Source of the DNA: Rhodocyclales bacterium | GTDB lineage: Bacteria > Pseudomonadota > Gammaproteobacteria > Burkholderiales > Rhodocyclaceae | Assembly (NCBI GenBank): GCA_016235745.1 | Contig: JACRJA010000017.1 | Span: 1-64,000 of the forward strand | Length of the DNA stretch: 64,000 nucleotides | Direction of reading: 5' to 3' | Shown: positions 59,133 to 64,000 of the stretch, one piece after another | Layout of the letters: each line of letters opens with the position of its first letter | How positions within the stretch are numbered: the first letter of the stretch is position 1 | Made by a program: the position numbers and the translations under genes | Notes under the pieces: model-generated | What the model was told of the DNA's origin: nothing | The model's input: only the letters and a program-made list of their open reading frames with translations | The model's database searches: none

Positions 59133-59161
59133 ATTGTAGTAGGTTTGCGTTTCCTGAGAAA
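59133..59161 (-). promoter_or_regulatory. Probable promoter of the DUF1874 gene
   Basis: TTTCTC (59161-59156) and TACAAT (59138-59133) on the minus strand are 17 bases apart, about 30 bases before the ATG. Confidence 0.45.
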
Positions 59162-59257
59162 GGTAGGTTTTGGTAGGATCGGGGGGTGGTGAATCCAGCG
59201 GCAAGCGGCATCAAGGCAAGCGCTTGCCGTTTTCTTTTTTGCTCGGAGGAGCTTGGG

Positions 59258-60658
59258 GTGTCGGCAGAGGTCATCACCGCAACACAGTGGAAGGAAAGTA
59301 GGGCGGAGATCGTGACATTGCTCCGCCTGGCCGGACCGATGGTGCTGTCGCAGACGGCCTTCGTGCTCATGGGGCTGGTCGATACGGCCATGTCGGGACA
59401 CGCCGGGGCGCAGGAGCAGGCGGTGGTGGGGCTGGGGGTGGCGTTGTGGATTCCGGTCTTCATCGGCTTGATGAACGTGGTGCAGGCGGTGAGCCCTTTC
59501 GTGGCGCGGCACTACGGGGCGGGGGATCATGCGGCGATCGTGCGCGACACGCGCGAGGCGATGTGGCTGGCACTCTGGACTTCGCTCGTGCCATTGGCGG
59601 CCCTGCCTTTCGTGCCGGGACTGTTGCACGCCTTCGGGATCACAGCGGAACTGGCAGAGAAGACGACCTTTTTCCTGCAAGGAATCGGCTGTGGTCTGCC
59701 CGCGGCGCTGATGTTCCGGGCGCTCGCTTTCTACTCGGCAAGCGTAAACCGTCCCAAGCCGATCATGACGATCGCCTTGGCTGGGCTCGGGATCAATGCC
59801 TTTTTCAACTGGGTGCTGATCTACGGTCGCCTCGGGGCGCCGGCCTTGGGCGGGGCGGGATGCGGCTGGGCTACGGCGATCGGGATGTGGTGCAGCCTGG
59901 TGGCGATGGGGCTGTGGACGGCGTTCGCGCCGGCCTATGCGCCGTTTCGCCTCTGGCGCGGCGGCTGGAGCTGGCCGAGCTGGGAGGGGCAGAAGCGCTT
60001 GTTGCGCCTGGGGCTGCCCATGGGCGGGGCGGGACTAGCGGAGGTGGCAGCCTTTACCGGCATCGCAGTGCTGATCGGGCGCTTCGGACCGGTGCAGATC
60101 GCGGCGCATCAGGTGGCGCTCAACGTGGCTTCGCTCCTCTTCATGTTGCCGGCGGGCATCGGGGCGGCGCTGGCGATCCGGGTGGGACAGAGCCTGGGGG
60201 CGGGGGATGCGGTGCGGGCGCGGCGGCTGGCGTGGACGGGGGTGGTGATAGGTCTGGCGATCGGGCTGCTGATGATGGGGCCGGTACTGGCGGGGCGGCA
60301 GGCGATCACGGCGCTCTACAGTTCGGACTCGGCGGTGCGGGATCTCGCGTCCTCGCTCCTGGTCCTGGCGGCGCTATGGCAGGTGTTCGACGCGACCCAA
60401 GCCTGCATGATGGGCGCCTTGCGCGGCTATCATGTCACCCTGTTGCCGATGCTCCTCATGCTCGGGGCGTTCTGGCTGGTGGGCATTCCCCTGGGGGCTT
60501 GGCTTGGCTACGAGGGGGGCTTGTTCGGGCAACCCTTGGGGGTATTCGGTTTCTGGATCGGCCTGCTGGTGGGGCTTGCGCTGGTGTCTTGCGGACTGGC
60601 GCTCACCTTGCGTTCGGTGGCCGATGCGGCGTTGTCGCGGCAAAGGGAGGGGGCGTGA
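59258..60658 (+). CDS. MATE-family multidrug/Na+ exporter
   Basis: 466 residues from GTG 59258, chosen because GGAGGAG stands six bases upstream; an earlier GTG at 59186 has none. Twelve membrane segments. RLAGPMVLSQTAFVLMGLVD, DTAMSGHAGAQEQAVVGLGV and the second half (LRLGLPMGGAGLAEVAAFTG, GPVQIAAHQVALNVASLLFM, LPAGIGAALAIRVGQSLGAG) are MATE/NorM-type landmarks. It exports cationic drugs by Na+ or H+ antiport. Confidence 0.93.
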   Translation: MSAEVITATQWKESRAEIVTLLRLAGPMVLSQTAFVLMGLVDTAMSGHAGAQEQAVVGLGVALWIPVFIGLMNVVQAVSPFVARHYGAGDHAAIVRDTREAMWLALWTSLVPLAALPFVPGLLHAFGITAELAEKTTFFLQGIGCGLPAALMFRALAFYSASVNRPKPIMTIALAGLGINAFFNWVLIYGRLGAPALGGAGCGWATAIGMWCSLVAMGLWTAFAPAYAPFRLWRGGWSWPSWEGQKRLLRLGLPMGGAGLAEVAAFTGIAVLIGRFGPVQIAAHQVALNVASLLFMLPAGIGAALAIRVGQSLGAGDAVRARRLAWTGVVIGLAIGLLMMGPVLAGRQAITALYSSDSAVRDLASSLLVLAALWQVFDATQACMMGALRGYHVTLLPMLLMLGAFWLVGIPLGAWLGYEGGLFGQPLGVFGFWIGLLVGLALVSCGLALTLRSVADAALSRQREGA

Positions 60659-60756
60659 TGACGTTCTCGCTCGATCACTGCGGGTACTGCGGGTGCACGC
60701 GGTGATGCGCTGGGGCAGGGTACGTCGGCGGAGGGGAAAAGGTGGGTGATGCGCGC

Positions 60757-60912
60757 ATGAGCCCCGAAGCTTGGATCGATTTTGCCGCGCCGACGGCGGA
60801 GAATGTGCCGCTGCAGGGCCACTTCATTGGTCTTCGAGCTGTCTTGCGCGGCTGGGTGCCGGTGGTTTTGATGCAAGAGGGGGAAAGCGATGCGCCAGGG
60901 TGTGGAGGATGA
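60757..60912 (+). CDS. Short hypothetical ORF
   Basis: 51 residues (MSPEAWIDFAAPTAENVPLQ, then GHFIGLRAVLRGWVPVVLMQ...). It overlaps the start of the following gene and no domain is recognised. Coding status is uncertain. Confidence 0.25.
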   Translation: MSPEAWIDFAAPTAENVPLQGHFIGLRAVLRGWVPVVLMQEGESDAPGCGG

Positions 60913-61876
60913 AAGGCAGACCATCCAAGGGGTGGAGCGTCTGAAGCTTGCCGTGAGCGCCTGCGTGCTGGGGCAGCCAGTGCGCTACAACGGCGGGCAC
61001 AAACGTTCGGCCTTGTGCGTGGAGCTTCTGGGGCAAGCGTTCGATTTCGTGCCTTTGTGTCCGGAAGTAGGGATCGGCCTGGGGACGCCGCGTCCGCCCA
61101 TCCGCCTCGTCGGCTCGCCCGAGTCGCCGCGGGCCGTGGGCGTGGGCGATGCCACGCTCGACGTGACCGAGCGCCTGCGCGCCTGGGCCGATCGTATGGC
61201 AGAGACGCTCGAAGGGGTGAGCGGGGTCGTTCTCATGCAGCGCTCGCCCTCCTGTGGTCTTTTTCGGGTCAAGGTATATCGGCAGGACGATCGACCGCCG
61301 CAGTTCGGCAGCGGCATCTTCGCGGCCACGCTCGCGCGCCGACTGCCGGAGCTGCCCATCGAGGAAGAGGGGCGGTTGCACGATCCGGTGCTTCTGGAAA
61401 ATTTCGTCGTCCGGGTGCGCGCCTATGGTGAGTGGCAGCGACTGCTCGCCGCGGGGCTCACGCGCGGCGCGATCGTCGCTTTTCATTCGCGCTACAAGTA
61501 TCTGCTGCTCGCGCACGACCCTGCGGGGTACCGCACCCTGGGGCGCATGGTGGCCGGGATCGGCAAGGAACATCCCGAGGCGTTCGCGGCGCGCTACTTT
61601 CCGGCGTTCATGGCCGCCTTGAGGCGGCGCGCCACGCGTGGCACTCATGCCAACGTGCTGCAGCATCTGGCCGGCTACCTGCGCCGGGTGCTGCCGGCCG
61701 AGGAGCGCCAGGAGCTGCAGGAGCTCATCGCGCAATATCGCCAGGGCGTGGTACCGCTCGTTGCGCCCATGGTGCTGCTACGCCACCACCTGCGCCGTCA
61801 TGCCGACCCTTATCTGGCGCAGCAGGTCTATCTGGAACCGCATCCGCCCCGGCTGGGCTTGCGCAACGCGCTATAG
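60890..61876 (+). CDS. DUF523/DUF1722 protein (YbgA-like)
   Basis: 328 residues. The N-terminal DUF523 domain has LAVSACVLGQPVRYNGGHKR, FVPLCPEVGIGLGTPRPPIR and MQRSPSCGLFRVKVY with conserved Cys. The C-terminal DUF1722 (YbgA) domain has FHSRYKYLLLAHDPAGYRTL and THANVLQHLAGYLRRVLPAE. The exact reaction is not known; homologues are often placed near DNA photolyase or stress genes. GAGGGGG lies before the ATG. Confidence 0.9.
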   Translation: MRQGVEDERQTIQGVERLKLAVSACVLGQPVRYNGGHKRSALCVELLGQAFDFVPLCPEVGIGLGTPRPPIRLVGSPESPRAVGVGDATLDVTERLRAWADRMAETLEGVSGVVLMQRSPSCGLFRVKVYRQDDRPPQFGSGIFAATLARRLPELPIEEEGRLHDPVLLENFVVRVRAYGEWQRLLAAGLTRGAIVAFHSRYKYLLLAHDPAGYRTLGRMVAGIGKEHPEAFAARYFPAFMAALRRRATRGTHANVLQHLAGYLRRVLPAEERQELQELIAQYRQGVVPLVAPMVLLRHHLRRHADPYLAQQVYLEPHPPRLGLRNAL

Positions 61877-61931
61877 GGAAGCTTTGCGGCTGCTATCATG
61901 GGTTCATTGCCAAAACGTCGGAGGTCAGAAC

Positions 61932-62693
61932 ATGCCCCCCACCGTATTCCCTCCGGAAGAAACCCTGCGAGCGGGGTGCGATCGTTGCCGCCAGGACTTG
62001 GGGTTTTCTTTCAGCTTTGCCTTTCAGCCCATCGTGGACGTGGAACGGCGCGAGGTCTTCGGCTATGAGGCGCTGGTGCGGGGCCCGGGAGGTGAGCCGG
62101 CGATGACCGTGCTCGGCCGAGTCGACGATGCCAACCGCTACGCGTTCGACCAAGCCTGCCGTGTGCACGCGATCACGTTGGCGAGCCGCCTAGGGCTAGA
62201 CCGGCATCTGAGCATCAATTTCCTTCCCAACGCCGTCTATGAGCCTTCCCTGTGCATTCGCAGCACCTTGGAGGCGGCGCAGAAGTGCGGGTTTCCGGCC
62301 GAGAAGATCCTCTTCGAGGTCACGGAGGCGGAGCGCATCGACGAGGTCGAGCACCTCACCAATATCTTCGCCTATTACCGGTCGCGCGGATTTCTCACCG
62401 CGCTCGACGATTTCGGCGCCGGTCATTCGGGGTTGAACATGCTGGCGCGCTTCGTGCCCGATCTCATCAAGATCGACATGGCCCTCGTGCGCGATGTGCA
62501 CCGTGACCGCATCAAGCAGGCGATCCTCGAAGGCTTGCTGCTCACCTGCCGCGAACTGGGGGTGAAAGTGCTTCCCGAAGGTGTGGAACAGGCTGAAGAA
62601 GCGGAGTGGTTCGCCGCGCGCGGCGTGGCGCTGATGCAGGGGTATTTCTTCGCCAAGCCAGGATTCGAATGCCTGCCGCCGGTGCGCTGGTAG
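61932..62693 (+). CDS. Stand-alone EAL domain c-di-GMP phosphodiesterase
   Basis: 253 residues, one EAL domain. Catalytic and metal-binding motifs are complete: YEALVRG (EAL), INFLPNAV (Asn), FEVTEAERI (Glu), LDDFGAGHSGLN (DDFG), LIKIDMALVRD (Lys/Asp) and LPEGVEQAEEAEWF (Glu). It should hydrolyse c-di-GMP to pGpG, favouring motility. CDRCRQD near residue 20 is a CxxC pair of unknown meaning, without a sensory domain. Confidence 0.92.
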   Translation: MPPTVFPPEETLRAGCDRCRQDLGFSFSFAFQPIVDVERREVFGYEALVRGPGGEPAMTVLGRVDDANRYAFDQACRVHAITLASRLGLDRHLSINFLPNAVYEPSLCIRSTLEAAQKCGFPAEKILFEVTEAERIDEVEHLTNIFAYYRSRGFLTALDDFGAGHSGLNMLARFVPDLIKIDMALVRDVHRDRIKQAILEGLLLTCRELGVKVLPEGVEQAEEAEWFAARGVALMQGYFFAKPGFECLPPVRW

Positions 62694-62721
62694 GCGCGCA
62701 CCGGCGGCGTGCCCGCCGGCT

Positions 62722-64000
62722 TCAGCGCAGGGCGATGCGGCGGTAGAACACAACGCACACCGCGACGAGCGCCGCCAGCCCCAGCCATTGCGCCAGCGGC
62801 TCGAACCCTTCGCCCACGAGCGCGAGTGGGGCTTCCTTGCCGGTGCCGGCAATGAGGGCAGCGAGCACGATGCCCATGAGGCTCTCGCCGACGATGAAAC
62901 CGGAGGCGAGCAGGACACCGCGGCGCCGTGGCTCTTCGCGTTCGGCCGCTGGCCTGCGAGCCAGGGTCCGCTCGACGGCATGGCCCAGCAGCGCTCCGAC
63001 CACCAAGGTCATGCCGATGGTCGGCGGAAGGTAGATGCCCAGCCCCACTGCGAGTACCGGCAGGGAACCGGCGCCGCTGCGGCGCAGGATCCGGTCGATG
63101 ACGATGAGCAGCGCGCCGAGCGCCACGCCGCCCAGGATCATCTTCCATTCCAGCGTGGCGTGGAAGATGCCCATGGCGATCGCGGTCATCAAGGTGGCCT
63201 GCGGGGCAGCGAGCGCCTGCGCCGGATCCATGCCGGGACGCGGCAGCGCACCGCTAAACCCATAGGCTTGGTAGAGGAGCTCGAGCACCGGCGGGATCAC
63301 CGCGGCGCCCACCACGCAGCCGATCATCAAGGCCACCTGCTGACGCCAAGGGGTGGCGCCGAGCAGGTACCCTGTCTTGAGATCCTGCAGATTGTCGTTG
63401 GAGATGGCCGCGATCGCCACCACTACCGAAGTGGTGAAGAGCGCCAGAGCCACGGCGAGCTTACCCTCGTTGGCATCGGTGAGCTGCGGCACGGCGCCAG
63501 CAAAAGCGAGCAGCATGAGCGAGGCGAGGATCACGGCCAGGATGCCGATACCGGAGATGGGGCTGCTCGAAGAGCCGACGAGTCCGGCCATGTACCCGGC
63601 AGCCGCGGCGATGAGAAAGCCGAAGAGCGCCGCGAAGAGCGTGCAGGCGAGCACCAGGGCGCCATAGGCCAAGGGGCCGAGGCCGGGGTCGGCCGCCGCG
63701 AGGAAGCGATGGAAGACGACGAGCAACACCAGGAGCGAGGCCAGACCCACCGCCATGATCGCCCGGGGCGAGAGATCCCGTTCCGTGCGGCGGGCGGTGC
63801 CATTGCCCAGATGTACCGCCTCGAGCGCGGTGCGGATCCCGCCCCACATCGGCTTGGCGAGCGTGACGAGCGTCCACAGGGCCGCCACGCCGATGGTACC
63901 GGCGCCGAAGAATCGTACCTGCTCTCGCCACAAGCTCATGGCGAGCGCCGGCAGCGTCTGTTCTGGCGCGGGCACGGCCTGAAACGTCAGCCAGGGCACG
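62722..64000 (-). CDS. OPT-family oligopeptide/metal transporter, partial
   Basis: The frame runs off the right edge of the window, so the N-terminus is missing. At least ten hydrophobic segments are seen. NLQDLKTGYLLGATPWRQQV, GIFHATLEWKMILGGVALGA, LGIYLPPTIGMTLVVGALLG and LLASGFIVGESLMGIVLAAL resemble the OPT superfamily. The substrate (short peptides or metal-siderophore) is not evident. Confidence 0.88.
   Translation of the reverse strand, partial: VPWLTFQAVPAPEQTLPALAMSLWREQVRFFGAGTIGVAALWTLVTLAKPMWGGIRTALEAVHLGNGTARRTERDLSPRAIMAVGLASLLVLLVVFHRFLAAADPGLGPLAYGALVLACTLFAALFGFLIAAAAGYMAGLVGSSSSPISGIGILAVILASLMLLAFAGAVPQLTDANEGKLAVALALFTTSVVVAIAAISNDNLQDLKTGYLLGATPWRQQVALMIGCVVGAAVIPPVLELLYQAYGFSGALPRPGMDPAQALAAPQATLMTAIAMGIFHATLEWKMILGGVALGALLIVIDRILRRSGAGSLPVLAVGLGIYLPPTIGMTLVVGALLGHAVERTLARRPAAEREEPRRRGVLLASGFIVGESLMGIVLAALIAGTGKEAPLALVGEGFEPLAQWLGLAALVAVCVVFYRRIALR

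Overview
The window is a GC-rich chromosome segment from a Gram-negative bacterium. It is almost certainly betaproteobacterial: it carries rpsU-dnaG-rpoD, petABC followed by sspA-sspB, hemCDXY, dnaX-ybaB-recR, an H-NS-type protein and a complete flgBCDEFGHIJKL run with a divergent flgA-flgM-flgN. The low gene number between housekeeping blocks and the general look recall Hydrogenophilus/Tepidiphilus-like lineages, but I cannot fix the genus from sequence alone.

Layout. 0-1.8 kb: tRNA-Thr, xthA and a small coiled-coil membrane protein. 1.8-7.1 kb: an accessory stretch with a truncated nucleotidyltransferase gene, a 1226-residue glycosyltransferase whose first third is strikingly AT-rich, and a ParE-type toxin-antitoxin pair lying between an intact tRNA-Ile(CAT) and a 44-bp duplicate of its 3' half (a footprint of site-specific integration). 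7.2-20.7 kb: rpoD, dnaG, rpsU, tsaD, plsY, folB, hns-like, xerD, proA, holA, lptE and leuS. 20.8-24.8 kb: an iron(III) ABC transporter split into three separately oriented genes with two Fur-box-like sites. 24.9-28.4 kb: a phasin-like small protein, uvrD and an orphan ParA. 28.5-41.2 kb: the flagellar rod/hook/basal body cluster, with sigma-54-like promoters before flgB and flgK and a sigma-28-like promoter before flgMN. 41.2-48.6 kb: nudix hydrolase, grxD, argH and hemCDXY. 48.6-57.6 kb: SRP RNA, ZIP transporter, dnaX-ybaB-recR, petABC, sspAB and dadA. 57.6-59.1 kb: an AT-richer island. 59.2-64 kb: MATE exporter, a DUF523/DUF1722 protein, an EAL phosphodiesterase and an OPT transporter cut by the window edge.

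The most exciting item is the 57.6-59.1 kb island. It holds a two-TM membrane protein with a CARF-like cyclic-oligoadenylate sensor domain (DITGGQKT motif), interrupted by one in-frame TGA. Tail to tail with it lies a DUF1874 protein, the AcrIII-1/Crn2 family of cA4-degrading ring nucleases. No cas gene or CRISPR array is present in the window, so this looks like a detached effector plus off-switch module of cyclic oligoadenylate signalling.

The second unusual element is a roughly 145-bp repeat with imperfect terminal inverted repeats. I found five copies; four lie in intergenic gaps and one sits inside hemY, where it adds about 49 codons without breaking the frame.
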